Assembly: GCA_002840165.1 (NCBI GenBank)
Contig: PGZN01000012.1
Location: 1-51,677, forward strand
From: Firmicutes bacterium HGW-Firmicutes-8
Lineage (GTDB): Bacteria; Bacillota; Thermincolia; Thermincolales; UBA2595
DNA length: 51,677 nucleotides
Direction of reading: 5' to 3'
The notes below the pieces were generated by a model. That model made no database searches and was not told where the DNA came from. It worked only from the letters and a program-made list of their open reading frames with translations. Positions 34,715 through 44,438 of the stretch are shown in pieces (position 1 is the stretch's first letter; each line of letters opens with the position of its first letter). The position numbers and the translations under genes were made by a program.

Positions 34715-36241
34715 TTAAACCGGAGGCAGCAGTCCCCATGATTTACGGAGGTCCATTTTCTCGTCCCAGTGAGAGTTAGCCGATATGAGATCTGTTAGAG
34801 GGACCAGATGCCGGGCGTATTCGGCATAAAGTGTTGTGTTGGATATATCCTCCCAGAGTTCCTTAAAGATATCGTAGAAATAGTGTTTTTTGCATTGGTA
34901 AAAGGCTTTCTGTAAGTCAGGGTCAATAAAGTAGTCTTTCCGCAGAACAATATATTCGCTGGCTACAATTTTGGCCAGGCACAGGCACCCCCGGGTTATG
35001 TCCGGCGTAACCAACCAGCTGGCCGGAGTCCTGTATTCGAAACCTCCATGAGGCTTAATCCGCACACTGCCTAACCAACCGTAATATTTACGGCGACGGG
35101 AAGAAGTAACCGGGTCCTCGATAAGCATTATTGGAATAGCCAGGTAGTTATCCAGTGCCTGCAGCAGGCGGGAACTCAAATCCAGGTTGCTGAAGTGAAT
35201 GTGCCCCCCGATTTGGTATTTTTCGAAGTGCAGGCTGCCGGCAAGCCACTCAATGTGATCCGGAATCAGTGAAACTGCTTTGCCTAAAATACTGCGGATG
35301 TTTTCTGTCAGTTTTATTGGGCATGGGTCAGGTTTGGGTCTTATTTCAGCAAGGGGGAAGAGGCAGCCTTCCCTGCGTTCGCTTCTTTCATCATAACCAA
35401 GACAGCCATGCTTGTTCAAATAGGCCGATGCAAACGCGAGCTGGGCTGTTTGTGTATCTTTGAGCACAAATTCCGGGTCAGCGCCTAAAAGGACTGCAGA
35501 TTCTTTTCGCGCGGCCGGATTTGTTGTTTCAGATGCGATAAAGTTCATGACATGTTCAAAAAACAGCTCGAGGGCACTCGGAGGGAAGAACGGAACCGGA
35601 GAAACATCCAGTATCACCGGGCGGCCCAGGGCATCTATGCCGGCATGTACTTCACCGAAGTCGAGTCCCAGAAGATGGACAGCCCTTTGGGCTAACTGCC
35701 AGACTTTCAGCGTATCCCGGTCGAGGTCAAGGGGGATTTCTTCATAAACCCACATGGGTAACGGTTGTTTCCTGGTATTTGTTTTGACAGGCACCTTTTT
35801 CGTCATGTAAAAAACATGCAGATTAAATAGATAAATGTTATATTTTTTTAATGTATTAATACACTCAACAAAGAAGTCAGCTCCTGAATTCAGGGCCTCT
35901 GAGAAATCTGTAACCAATTTCTCCTGCGGCAGACCATTTGTTGAATTAAAGTATTTTCCAATCAAAGGGTAATGGGAGTCAGGCTTAGGTACAACGAAAC
36001 GGGGTCGTCTGACCCTGTTAATTCTTAAAATTTCAAAGATTTTTTCCTTGTCCAGGCAGTTTTTCAGGGGTTGTTTCCTGTTTAGAACGACTCTGGCATT
36101 CTCGTCAGCGCCATTAGGGTTGCCCCAACGGAGAAGGACATTACCACCGGTAACAGGTTTTGTTGTCAGAACAGAATCTTTGAATGCCTTTATCAAAGCT
36201 GAATCCGCAAACTGGCTGTTATAGAGAAAAACCAGGTTCAT
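34715..36241 (-). CDS. ATP-grasp domain fused to COOH-NH2 ligase-like domain
   Basis: 508 residues. The N-terminal half resembles an ATP-grasp protein (MNLVFLYNSQFADSALIKAF, VHAGIDALGRPVILDVSPVPF). The C-terminal half has ESAVLLGADPEFVL (about residue 250), AEIRPKPDPCP, and KYQIGGHIHFS with FEYRTPASWLV. These are marks of the glutamine-synthetase-fold COOH-NH2 ligase type 2 family. Both folds activate carboxylates and join them to amines, so a peptide-like or isopeptide modification is plausible. ATG follows GGAGG by six bases. It lies downstream of four YheC/YheD-like genes on the same strand. Confidence 0.82.
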   Translation of the reverse strand: MNLVFLYNSQFADSALIKAFKDSVLTTKPVTGGNVLLRWGNPNGADENARVVLNRKQPLKNCLDKEKIFEILRINRVRRPRFVVPKPDSHYPLIGKYFNSTNGLPQEKLVTDFSEALNSGADFFVECINTLKKYNIYLFNLHVFYMTKKVPVKTNTRKQPLPMWVYEEIPLDLDRDTLKVWQLAQRAVHLLGLDFGEVHAGIDALGRPVILDVSPVPFFPPSALELFFEHVMNFIASETTNPAARKESAVLLGADPEFVLKDTQTAQLAFASAYLNKHGCLGYDERSERREGCLFPLAEIRPKPDPCPIKLTENIRSILGKAVSLIPDHIEWLAGSLHFEKYQIGGHIHFSNLDLSSRLLQALDNYLAIPIMLIEDPVTSSRRRKYYGWLGSVRIKPHGGFEYRTPASWLVTPDITRGCLCLAKIVASEYIVLRKDYFIDPDLQKAFYQCKKHYFYDIFKELWEDISNTTLYAEYARHLVPLTDLISANSHWDEKMDLRKSWGLLPPV

Positions 36242-36273
36242 TCTGTCACCTCCGTTTTTCCTGGCCGCTGCTG

Positions 36274-37380
36274 CTATTGCAGGGAATCAAGGTAGCGGAC
36301 ATAATAAATCAGCCGCACCAGTGATTTCGCCCTGATTAATTTCTCGTCAAATTTAAATGGTTTTGAGTTGGCCTCTAAGAACCAAACTTTGCCGAACCTG
36401 TCGATTGCGATGTCCATTTCAAGTTCGCCAAACGATGCTCTATAAGCTTTTTCAATCACTTTGGGAACAGTTGACTGAATATATTTTAACTGGTTTTTGA
36501 CTTTTTTGATTGAGAAACCGCAATTCTGGGCAGCCACTCGGATAGTCTTTTGGGAGGGGGACCGGGTGCCTCCGTAAAAAACGTGGGTTGTGATGCTTTC
36601 TTTTCCGGCAATCCGGGCCGCCATCCCTGTTTTACGCCATTTCCCATCGTGGCCTTTTTGAACGAGCAGTCTCAGGTCAAAGGGCCGGTTTCCGATCTTG
36701 GCGAGGGGTATAGCTTGTTGGACTATGTACTCGGTCCGTTCTTCGGACTGAGGTAGTTCGGAGACCAGCTCACTGCAGTGGGTGACCACCCCCTCACGCC
36801 GGTGTTGGTTCAGACTCTGGTGAATAAAATAGTATTGGCTGCGATTTTTCTTACAGACTTTAAAGATTTCATTACCCAAGCTGTTAGCACAGGGTTTAAG
36901 ATAAACCGCATCATATAACATGAGCATTTCGTTGATAACTTCGGGTCGATCCAGCTTTCGGGTCTCAGGTAAAAGATCTTTTGTATACTTACTATTACAT
37001 AGTATTTTATGAGTCTCCCATTTATCCAAAAAACACGGATTAAAAAAACGTGGACCGTATTTTTGTTTAAGTTCGGACAATAAGTTTTTGATATTTTCCC
37101 GATTTTCCATCGTCCTGTTCGGTATTCGATTATATATGACACTTGGCAGGGGGTACAGGCGCCGCTCCCACTCACCGCCCGGGGATTTCCAGTTATACCG
37201 GTAACCCCACACCGCATTTTTCTTATAGTCGACATCAAAGGGGCTGAAGACAAAAGCGACACAGTTCATTCGTTCTGCAACAGTGAGGATTTCTGTGAAG
37301 GATTCGTTCTGGTTTCCCAAAAAAGGGTTATTATTCGCGCGGGGAATGCTCAGAATTCCCAGAATAGGCTCTACCTCCAT
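36274..37380 (-). CDS. YheC/YheD family ATP-grasp protein (short form)
   Basis: 368 residues, lacking the N-terminal domain of its neighbours: it begins directly at EPILGILSIPRANNN. Family blocks are FNPCFLDKWETHKIL, YLKPCANSLGNEIFKV and DIAIDRFGKVWFLEANSKPF, the last being the metal-binding end of the ATP-grasp fold. B. subtilis YheC and YheD are spore-coat-associated proteins of this family; the reaction is unknown. ATG has TAGGAGG about eight bases upstream and overlaps the preceding gene by 50 bases. Confidence 0.88.
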   Translation of the reverse strand: MEVEPILGILSIPRANNNPFLGNQNESFTEILTVAERMNCVAFVFSPFDVDYKKNAVWGYRYNWKSPGGEWERRLYPLPSVIYNRIPNRTMENRENIKNLLSELKQKYGPRFFNPCFLDKWETHKILCNSKYTKDLLPETRKLDRPEVINEMLMLYDAVYLKPCANSLGNEIFKVCKKNRSQYYFIHQSLNQHRREGVVTHCSELVSELPQSEERTEYIVQQAIPLAKIGNRPFDLRLLVQKGHDGKWRKTGMAARIAGKESITTHVFYGGTRSPSQKTIRVAAQNCGFSIKKVKNQLKYIQSTVPKVIEKAYRASFGELEMDIAIDRFGKVWFLEANSKPFKFDEKLIRAKSLVRLIYYVRYLDSLQ

Positions 37381-38833
37381 ATGGGTTACCTCCTATCGAA
37401 TGCCGGTAAAACCCGGCTAGAAACTTCGCAAATTCAAGTGGACGCATAAGTGAGCGTTCTATCACCTTTAACGAACACCTGTCTGAAACGAGGGCCCGGA
37501 ACGGCTTCGAGTTGATTTCAATTAACCATATCTTTCCGTTACGGTCAATTCCCAAGTCTATCCCTAATTCTCCCCAAATCAAACCGGTACCCTGTTCCAG
37601 AGCGGGTGGAATAGTTTTAACTGCGTTCCGGATTTCTTCTCCCAACCCTTCCCCCGCTAGAAAGTCGCAGTTAAAAACTTCCTTCAGAACGGTTGTGATA
37701 GCCCAAGGATGGGCTCCGTCACTGAGATTTGAAAGGAAGCTGCCAGGAGCTGCCTTCCTGACATAAATTTTAGTCCGCCGCCAGTTCCCTCTATTATCTT
37801 TTTGAGCAAGCGCCCTTATATCGAAGGGGCATTTTTCAAACAAGGCCAGCTGCAGGTCCTTTTGGACGATATAATTTCTTTTGCCCATCACAGGTCTGAG
37901 AAAATTCATCAGGGAGGTAAAATCTGCAGCCGTCCCCTCAATCGTCTGCTTTTCCCTTGACCTGTACATGTACCTGAACCGGCCTTTGTCTGTCGCCTCA
38001 ACCTTGATAATACGCCGCCCTAAACTTCCGGAAGAAGGTTTAAGGAAAACCGGGTTATACAGTGACAAAAAGTGTTTAATATCTTCTGGGGTTTCCACCA
38101 GATTGGTGGGTGGCAGGTATTCTGAAACCTCGGGAATGTTCTGCAGCGCCAAATGGGTCTCCCATTTGTTTAAAAACATGGGATTAAAGTAAAACAGACC
38201 TGGCCGCATCATCAGCCCTGATTTTGCTTCCAGGACTTCCGGTCTTGATTCGACAGACCTTGACGGCACACGGTCATAGATGACATCAGGCAAAGGCAGT
38301 CTCAGGGGCAGCCACCCGCTCGCTTCCTGTCCCTGTTCAAAAAGTGGAATGTAGCCCGTGACTGCACACCTATCCCAGTCGATGTCCTCAGGACAAAAAA
38401 CATAAACCAGACCATCCAAAGTGGCTGAAGAATTTGCTAATGCTCTAAGAATAGCTTCCTGGCTTCCGAATTCGGTATCAGGCAGTATGTTTCGGACACT
38501 GAACAGACCAATTAATGGACCCGCAAATAAAACATTGGCGGTTTGATCAAACTTTAAGGTGATTGCTGTGCCCACAGGCAGCTGGCATTCGCCGGCCAGG
38601 TCGGGTGAAAAGAAAAAAATAGGTTCTGAGACACCACTGCTGCAGTGAACGAGGCCAACGGTTACCACACGGCAAAGGCTTCCCGCCTTAAATGTGACCG
38701 TTGCGCATGAGGTCAATCCTAAGCTCTTGAAAAGGTGGGGCGGTAGGTAAATGCGGTTTTTCTGTTCCCCCAAAACCCCGCCCCATCTTACTTTGATAAA
38801 TCTGACGGTTGGCAGAACGGTTCCGGCGTTCAA
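37331..38833 (-). CDS. YheC/YheD family ATP-grasp protein
   Basis: 500 residues. The N-terminal domain (about 1-105) is a small beta-rich unit ending in FAGPLIGLFSVRN. The ATP-grasp part has FNPMFLNKWETHLAL, FLKPSSGSLGRRIIKV and LGIDLGIDRNGKIWLIEINS with NSKPF. The C-terminal tail is Gly/Asn/Ser-rich (GGNPYGGRAYSGNS), possibly for coat localisation. The start is TTG, sharing TTGA with the stop of the preceding gene, so the two are translationally coupled. Confidence 0.88.
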   Translation of the reverse strand: MNAGTVLPTVRFIKVRWGGVLGEQKNRIYLPPHLFKSLGLTSCATVTFKAGSLCRVVTVGLVHCSSGVSEPIFFFSPDLAGECQLPVGTAITLKFDQTANVLFAGPLIGLFSVRNILPDTEFGSQEAILRALANSSATLDGLVYVFCPEDIDWDRCAVTGYIPLFEQGQEASGWLPLRLPLPDVIYDRVPSRSVESRPEVLEAKSGLMMRPGLFYFNPMFLNKWETHLALQNIPEVSEYLPPTNLVETPEDIKHFLSLYNPVFLKPSSGSLGRRIIKVEATDKGRFRYMYRSREKQTIEGTAADFTSLMNFLRPVMGKRNYIVQKDLQLALFEKCPFDIRALAQKDNRGNWRRTKIYVRKAAPGSFLSNLSDGAHPWAITTVLKEVFNCDFLAGEGLGEEIRNAVKTIPPALEQGTGLIWGELGIDLGIDRNGKIWLIEINSKPFRALVSDRCSLKVIERSLMRPLEFAKFLAGFYRHSIGGNPYGGRAYSGNSEHSPRE

Positions 38834-40209
38834 GACAGATTCTGCCCCTTATCCGGCGCGAATCCTGCCAGGTATGCTGCAAAATCAATAGGCAGCTTGA
38901 TAGATGTCCTTCTTAGGTGTAACTGGTCTTTCGGAAATACTTTTCGGGAAGGCTTAGAGTTTATTTCAATAATCCAGACATTACCTGATACATCGACACC
39001 TATATCAAGGCCAATCTCAGCAAATGTGCCGAGGGAGTTTTCAAGCATATCGGCGGATATTAGACAGACAGGTTTCGTTAATAAATATGTCCGGCTGGTC
39101 AGCCAATCCTCTGAAGTCAATTCCGACCAAATGGACTCAATGCTTTTTGGCTCCCCACCGGCTGCCACATTCGGGAAAATACCGCCCTCCGGACCTACGC
39201 GAACTACTATGGCTGTGTCAACCCAGCGGCCTTCCCCGTTTTTCTGCATCAGCACCCGGATGTCAAAGACCCGGCCCCGATATTTGAGGAGGTCTAAACC
39301 CTGCTGCATAATATAGGGTTTGTCATATGTGTATTTTTTCAGCCCGCTGCCGAACTCGTCCGGGGTATGCCAAATCCCGGTGACAGTCTTTTTTCCTTCC
39401 CGGTGTGTATAGGCGTATCCGTCAGGTTGTAAAGAAAGCCGTAAAATACCTTTGCCCAGACTCCCGTGCACCGGTTTCAAGTAGACAGTTTTAAATTCTG
39501 CCAAAAAATTGACCATTTCACCCGGCCCTTCGTACTTTTTTGTTACCGGCAGGTGTGCTGATAATTTGGGGTTCTGGGACAGGATAGTATTCGTTTCCCA
39601 TTTATTAAGGAATTTGGGGTTGAAGTATTTTATGTTCGTACTGTCTAACAGGAATGATGTAATCTGTTTCGTCAGCTTCTTTCTTTCAATACTCCGGTAA
39701 AGAATTCGATTATATACTACATCCGGAAGCGGAAACTTATGTTTTCGCCAGTGAGATTGGCCGTCAGATCCGGTATCGAGAAAAAAACCGGAAATAGTCC
39801 TGTTTACAATATCAACCCCCTCTGGTGTAAAAACATAAGTCAGGTAGTTAACATGGTTGCTGTAATCCAGGAAGTTGTAAAGCAGTTTTCCCTGTGAAGA
39901 ATATGGGGGGTGTTTATATTTTTTCCCCCGGCTGACCATAATCCCTACCAAAGGACCAACCTGCAAGCTGAGTGACGATTCCTTCTTTAACATTATAAAT
40001 TTTACCCTGGGGAGTCCCAGTGCCCTCAATGTTCCGATAGAAATGTGATTTCCGGTCTGGCTCGACACAATTTCGGCTTCTGTTACTGTTGAACCGGCCC
40101 ATACAGCAACAATATCGCCTGGTTTCACAACAAACCGCTCCATTTCTTCACACGTAAGCATTATTTTTGGTGAGGACTCTTCAGTTGATGAGATACTGAT
40201 AAGAGGCAT
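38830..40209 (-). CDS. YheC/YheD family ATP-grasp protein
   Basis: 459 residues. N-terminal beta domain, then VGPLVGIMVSRGKKYKHPPY. ATP-grasp blocks are FNPKFLNKWETNTIL, YLKPVHGSLGKGILRL and EIGLDIGVDVSGNVWIIEIN with NSKPSRK. ATG with AAGGAGGAG nine to ten bases upstream. Second of four such paralogues in a row; divergence between them is large enough that the duplication is not recent. Confidence 0.88.
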   Translation of the reverse strand: MPLISISSTEESSPKIMLTCEEMERFVVKPGDIVAVWAGSTVTEAEIVSSQTGNHISIGTLRALGLPRVKFIMLKKESSLSLQVGPLVGIMVSRGKKYKHPPYSSQGKLLYNFLDYSNHVNYLTYVFTPEGVDIVNRTISGFFLDTGSDGQSHWRKHKFPLPDVVYNRILYRSIERKKLTKQITSFLLDSTNIKYFNPKFLNKWETNTILSQNPKLSAHLPVTKKYEGPGEMVNFLAEFKTVYLKPVHGSLGKGILRLSLQPDGYAYTHREGKKTVTGIWHTPDEFGSGLKKYTYDKPYIMQQGLDLLKYRGRVFDIRVLMQKNGEGRWVDTAIVVRVGPEGGIFPNVAAGGEPKSIESIWSELTSEDWLTSRTYLLTKPVCLISADMLENSLGTFAEIGLDIGVDVSGNVWIIEINSKPSRKVFPKDQLHLRRTSIKLPIDFAAYLAGFAPDKGQNLS

Positions 40210-40255
40210 CGGGTGTTCTCCTCCTTTTATTTCTAACGGTTCGCAAGTTTGCGTT

Positions 40256-41662
40256 TTAATCTTTATTAGTCTGAGGCCTAAACCCAGCCAAAAAAAACGC
40301 GTATTCCATTGGGCGGGAAACCGCCCGTAACTGTACTCCGGCAGCGCCTATACGTCTGAAGACGCTCCGGCCTGGGACGGCATTAAGCTCGATAATCCAG
40401 ACTTTCCCTGATTCATCTATACCCAAATCAATGGCAATTTCGCCAAATAAGGGGTTATATTCTATGGAAACCCAGGAAGCAATAAGGAGACACAGCCTTC
40501 TGATGTCAGCTAAAATTTTGCGGGCCAACTCAGGATTGGCAAAGGTTTTTGGCAGTACCCGGGAAACTCTGGCCGCGTGGCCACCGGCATGGAGATTCGT
40601 TATAAAGTTCTGCTGCCCGGCCACTCTAATAGCCATCCCTGTACGAAGCCATCGTCCCTGGCTGTTTTTCTGCATTAGGATTCTAAGATCGAAAGGGCTG
40701 CCATCAAGTTTAGTTAACTCTAATCCCTGCTGGATGATGTATCTTCGGTCCCCCATACGGCCTGTAAGGTAATTTATCAGATCATCCCGGGTGGTGAATT
40801 CAGTCGTTTTCAGCTCACGGGCGACCCGGTAATCGGCGATAAAGCCACATGAGGAAGAAGTTAACCGTATTATTCCTTTACCTGAGCTTCCACCGCATGG
40901 TTTTATATATACTGTACGGTGTTTGGCCAGCATTTCCCGGATGTCTGCCGCGGAAGTGTACAACCTCGTTTCGGGAAGATACCTGTAAATTGTTTCATGC
41001 TTGGAAAGGAGTCGGTGGGTTTTCCATTTACCGAAAAACGCCGGATTGAAAAATTTTAATCCCGGGTATTTCCGCAGTGTTTTCCTGGCGAAGGTTGCCG
41101 CTCCCCGCTGGGTTCCCCTGGGGAACAGTCCCCGGTCATAAATTACATCCGGAAAAGCAACAGTTGTTGTCTGCCATCCGCTTAATTCATCGCTGGGCAA
41201 GGGAGGGATTGACCCGTATATGACCTTGTTATCCCAGTCAATATCACCGGGACTAAAGGCGAAGCAAAAGGAATTCAGTCTGCTCGCCGCCGCCCCAAGC
41301 TTACGGAAAAAGGACGTTTGTTCACCGAACGGCTTAGATAGCTTATCAAATCGGTTGGCAAAAATCCCGACTAACGGACCCAGGCGGTACAGGTTAGTTT
41401 TACTGTCAACAGCCAGGTTCAAGGTTAAGGGTAAAGGCAGCATCAGGCATTCCTGGATATTGTTAGCCACACACAAGGATAGGATGGAACTCGAATCATG
41501 GTCCCCTGCGTATTGGACTGGTACCTTCCGGTTCCCGGCGCTGAGGTAGAGCTGTTGGCCGAGGTTAAGATTCAAATTCCTGCGGAGATCCACTGATCCT
41601 GTAATCCAGCCCCGCGGTAGTCTGGAAGAACAGAGAACCTTTACCTTATATAGCTTGAGCAA
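40256..41662 (-). CDS. YheC/YheD family ATP-grasp protein
   Basis: 468 residues, first of the four tandem paralogues. N-terminal domain to about residue 115, ending LGPLVGIFANRFDK. The ATP-grasp part has FNPAFFGKWKTHRLL, YIKPCGGSSGKGIIRL and IAIDLGIDESGKVWIIELNA. The end of the motif reads NAVPGRS where the others have NSKP, so the final substrate-side residues differ. TTG 41662 with GAGGCGG upstream. A terminator separates it from the cotE pair. Confidence 0.88.
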   Translation of the reverse strand: MLKLYKVKVLCSSRLPRGWITGSVDLRRNLNLNLGQQLYLSAGNRKVPVQYAGDHDSSSILSLCVANNIQECLMLPLPLTLNLAVDSKTNLYRLGPLVGIFANRFDKLSKPFGEQTSFFRKLGAAASRLNSFCFAFSPGDIDWDNKVIYGSIPPLPSDELSGWQTTTVAFPDVIYDRGLFPRGTQRGAATFARKTLRKYPGLKFFNPAFFGKWKTHRLLSKHETIYRYLPETRLYTSAADIREMLAKHRTVYIKPCGGSSGKGIIRLTSSSCGFIADYRVARELKTTEFTTRDDLINYLTGRMGDRRYIIQQGLELTKLDGSPFDLRILMQKNSQGRWLRTGMAIRVAGQQNFITNLHAGGHAARVSRVLPKTFANPELARKILADIRRLCLLIASWVSIEYNPLFGEIAIDLGIDESGKVWIIELNAVPGRSVFRRIGAAGVQLRAVSRPMEYAFFLAGFRPQTNKD

Positions 41663-41728
41663 GAGTTCCGCCTCTTTTCATCAAGAGTTATTACTATTGT
41701 ATGTGGATTATGAACAATGAGTTAATGG

Positions 41729-41768
41729 CAAAAAAAAAGCGTCGTTCCAACGCAGAACCTATGACGCT
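41729..41768 (-). terminator. Terminator after the cotE pair
   Basis: On the minus strand AAGCGTC pairs with GACGCTT across a 20-base loop that itself contains partial pairing, followed by a long T-run. Confidence 0.75.
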
Positions 41769-41795
41769 TATTTAATTTTATCCGGCGAACTCGTC

Positions 41796-42437
41796 TTAAT
41801 ACTGCTCATAATCCTCGTCATCTTCTTCCGGAAGGTCTTCTTCACACTTTAGGTCGAGGTAATAATTTGGGGTCGAAAGTATGTACTCAGCGGCAGGTTG
41901 TTTCTGTGGAGGCAGCAGCTCTTTGCCCATAATAGGTGAGACAGTTGTGGCGGCCGCAGGGACTAGGCCAACTTTCAGTTTCGTTAATCCAGTTACTTCA
42001 GCGGCAAGCTCCTGTTCTATTTCAACCCTGATAACGGTTTTATCTTCCAGGACTTTAACATAAGCTTTACGGCAGCGGGGTTTTTGGATGATTTCCGCAA
42101 AAGCCTTAATGTTTGAAATGCTTTCCCCTCCATATGTTTGTATTGGGATGTATTCGATAAACGTAACGGTAGTTTTAGCGGCCTTGGTATCCTGGTCATA
42201 TGCATACCAGACGTGGACATCATAGTGGCCTTTAACGCGGACAGTTTTTCCCTGCCTGGTTTGGGCAGCTACGGTTGATTCATCAAGAGCTGCGTTTGAA
42301 ACAAAGTTACCCAAAACCTGAATAGTCTTCTGGCCTACAGGTACTTCCAAATCAATTGACCGCTGATACTTGTAAGTACCTCTACCGCAAACCGCTTTAG
42401 TAATGATTTCCCGAATAACGGGGCGGTCGGTGGTCAT
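41796..42437 (-). CDS. cotE: CotE-family outer spore-coat morphogenetic protein, paralogue 2
   Basis: 213 residues. CotE blocks: REIITKAVCGRGTYKYQ at the N terminus, VKGHYDVHVWYAYDQDTKAA in the middle, and QKPRCRKAYV and AEVTGLTKLKV near the end. The very acidic tail (EEDLPEEDDEDYEQY) matches the acidic end of B. subtilis CotE, which recruits outer coat proteins. An insertion with Pro/Gln-rich sequence precedes the tail. ATG follows AAGGGAGGA. It comes 29 bases after the other copy. Confidence 0.9.
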   Translation of the reverse strand: MTTDRPVIREIITKAVCGRGTYKYQRSIDLEVPVGQKTIQVLGNFVSNAALDESTVAAQTRQGKTVRVKGHYDVHVWYAYDQDTKAAKTTVTFIEYIPIQTYGGESISNIKAFAEIIQKPRCRKAYVKVLEDKTVIRVEIEQELAAEVTGLTKLKVGLVPAAATTVSPIMGKELLPPQKQPAAEYILSTPNYYLDLKCEEDLPEEDDEDYEQY

Positions 42438-42466
42438 ATACCAATCCTCCCTTCCAAATGCCGGAA

Positions 42467-42994
42467 CTATTCCAGATCGGAATAAACCTGGATGAACACC
42501 TTGGTCTCTCCAACAATTTCAGCGTAAATCCCTAATTCTACATCAATCTGAATCTGGTTCTTTTTTGTGATCACTGTTTTATAACACTGGGGCGTCTTAG
42601 TTAGTACTGCCCTAGCGTCAACCTGACCGATGATGTTTTCACTGATATCGGTGATAGGAATAACTTCCGTAAACTTTGTAGTTTCTTTGGCCACATCTGT
42701 AGCCTGGTCGTCATTGTATGCATACCAAACATTGATGTCAAAAGTCCCGCTTACCCTGACGTTTTTCTTCCCATCTCCGGCGATTTCAGTTACTAATGGT
42801 TCGGTCAGTTTAAGCCTCGTTACAGATGAACCCAGAATACTGGTCGGAATACGCCCAACCGGAATTGTCAGGTACTCAGTATACTGGAAGTTCTGTTTTC
42901 CTGTCCCACAGATAGCTTTAGTAATAATTTCCCGAAAAGAAAATTTGGCCGGAGCATTTACTTCCTGCTCCAGTTTGCCGTCAACATCGGCCAT
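42467..42994 (-). CDS. cotE: CotE-family outer spore-coat morphogenetic protein, paralogue 1
   Basis: 175 residues from ATG 42994, with AGGAGGGG six bases upstream. Blocks: FSFREIITKAICGTGKQ, VSGTFDINVWYAYNDD, KTPQCYKTVI and AEIVGETKVFIQVYSDLE. It lacks the acidic tail of its neighbour. In B. subtilis a single CotE organises the outer coat; two adjacent divergent copies suggest division of roles. It heads the minus-strand coat cluster. Confidence 0.9.
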   Translation of the reverse strand: MADVDGKLEQEVNAPAKFSFREIITKAICGTGKQNFQYTEYLTIPVGRIPTSILGSSVTRLKLTEPLVTEIAGDGKKNVRVSGTFDINVWYAYNDDQATDVAKETTKFTEVIPITDISENIIGQVDARAVLTKTPQCYKTVITKKNQIQIDVELGIYAEIVGETKVFIQVYSDLE

Positions 42995-43217
42995 TAACAA
43001 TCCCCTCCTGCTAAAGTTATTTTCAGATTATTTATATATAATTCTTGGAAGCGCCGTCTTCCCTATGACACCAGCTCCCTTCAGCAGCCATTTAATACTA
43101 CATTATCATATGATACAGAGTCTAATATGGTGACACGCCGGATGTTACTATGCATAAATTGGACAGCTCCCCAATAAATTTTCTTATAAGATGTAGTTTG
43201 TATCGGGGGGACGTCCG

Positions 43218-44438
43218 GTGAAAGTTACTGCCTTTTTGTTTGGCAAATCAAGGGGAAAAGCTATCCTGGTGATAACGGTCTCTTGTTTATTTATATTCTT
43301 TTTTTTCCGGGGTGTGCGTAATTCCAGAGAACAAATAATTTCTCTGGAATTAACAACCGGGGCCTACCGTGGACAGGTAGCGGTACTGGACAGCGCCGAA
43401 TTAAAGAAAATCGGGGAACAGATTGCCAGGGCCAAAAACATTGGCCCGGAACAGATTGAAGGCAATTATAAGCTTGTCATTAAAAGAAGGAAAAGTATCC
43501 AAACTTTTCTCTTTGATAATCCCGCTAAATTGTTTGAACCGGAGACCGGACGGATAATGGTTTTGCCTGATGCCGGAAACTGTCTCAATGGAGCTCTAAA
43601 GCAGCTGGCAGAAAAGAATCCATATGGTGAGTTCTTAACATGGGACGATGTCGATAAGATCTTCCGGAAACTTGACAAGGCCAGGGTTGTTGATTTTGAA
43701 TTTGGTGACTCGTTTGTTGTTCAGCGGAGGGCAGGTAGTAATCACGCAGACGTGCAACCTGTTACAGCAGCGGATACGACGATGCTGAAAAAAATCTATG
43801 GGGGAAGGTGGAGCTGGAAAAGGCGGGCTATAGTTGTGGAAGTTAACGGACGCCGCCTTGCCGCATCTATGAACGGCATGCCCCATGGGGCCGGGGCTAT
43901 CGAAGGGAACGACTTTAACGGTCATTTCTGTGTCCATTTCAGGGACAGCAAAACCCATTCCAAGGGGGAAGACCTGGCCCATCAGTTGATGGTCTGGAAG
44001 GCCGCCGGAGTGGTGGATGAAATGCTTGTCAAGGCCGAGCCGGAGCGCATTATTACTGTAATGCTTGTAGCGATGGAACAAGGTGATTTTAACCTGGCCT
44101 CAAGGATGTTCGCGCCTACCCCCGAACTAAACGAAACGGAGATCAACCGACTGCTTAACACTATTAAATGGCTGGCTGTTTCCGGGATTTCCAATTCCAG
44201 AGTAAAAAATGACACCCAGAGTTTTGATTCCAAGGTTTCTTTCGGCCTTCGTGACGGAACACAGGTAAGCAACCGCAGGGTAACCTTCAATGTCATCAGG
44301 GGTACCGGAAAAATACAATGGAAAATAAGCGCCCAAACGATCACTCAGCTCTTAGGACCCTTCAAAAAGGCCGATGAAACACCCGGATTGCGGGACGAAT
44401 CAATTTACCACGAGTGGAACGTGGATTATAGAATGTAA
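43218..44438 (+). CDS. Membrane-anchored protein with GSNHADV domain
   Basis: 406 residues. One N-terminal membrane segment (about 14-31), so most is outside or in the forespore space. The middle (about 157-265) contains GSNHADVQPVTAADTTML, IYGGRWSWKRRAIVVEVNG, MNGMPHG and NGHFCVHF followed by KTH and AHQLM. Nearly the same string of residues ends the LysM protein at 50321. Four conserved His and two Asp could bind metal, but no named family is recognised. The rest (about 270-406) looks like a beta-rich domain. GTG 43218 with GGGGGGAC upstream. Divergent from the coat cluster. Confidence 0.7.
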   Translation: MKVTAFLFGKSRGKAILVITVSCLFIFFFFRGVRNSREQIISLELTTGAYRGQVAVLDSAELKKIGEQIARAKNIGPEQIEGNYKLVIKRRKSIQTFLFDNPAKLFEPETGRIMVLPDAGNCLNGALKQLAEKNPYGEFLTWDDVDKIFRKLDKARVVDFEFGDSFVVQRRAGSNHADVQPVTAADTTMLKKIYGGRWSWKRRAIVVEVNGRRLAASMNGMPHGAGAIEGNDFNGHFCVHFRDSKTHSKGEDLAHQLMVWKAAGVVDEMLVKAEPERIITVMLVAMEQGDFNLASRMFAPTPELNETEINRLLNTIKWLAVSGISNSRVKNDTQSFDSKVSFGLRDGTQVSNRRVTFNVIRGTGKIQWKISAQTITQLLGPFKKADETPGLRDESIYHEWNVDYRM

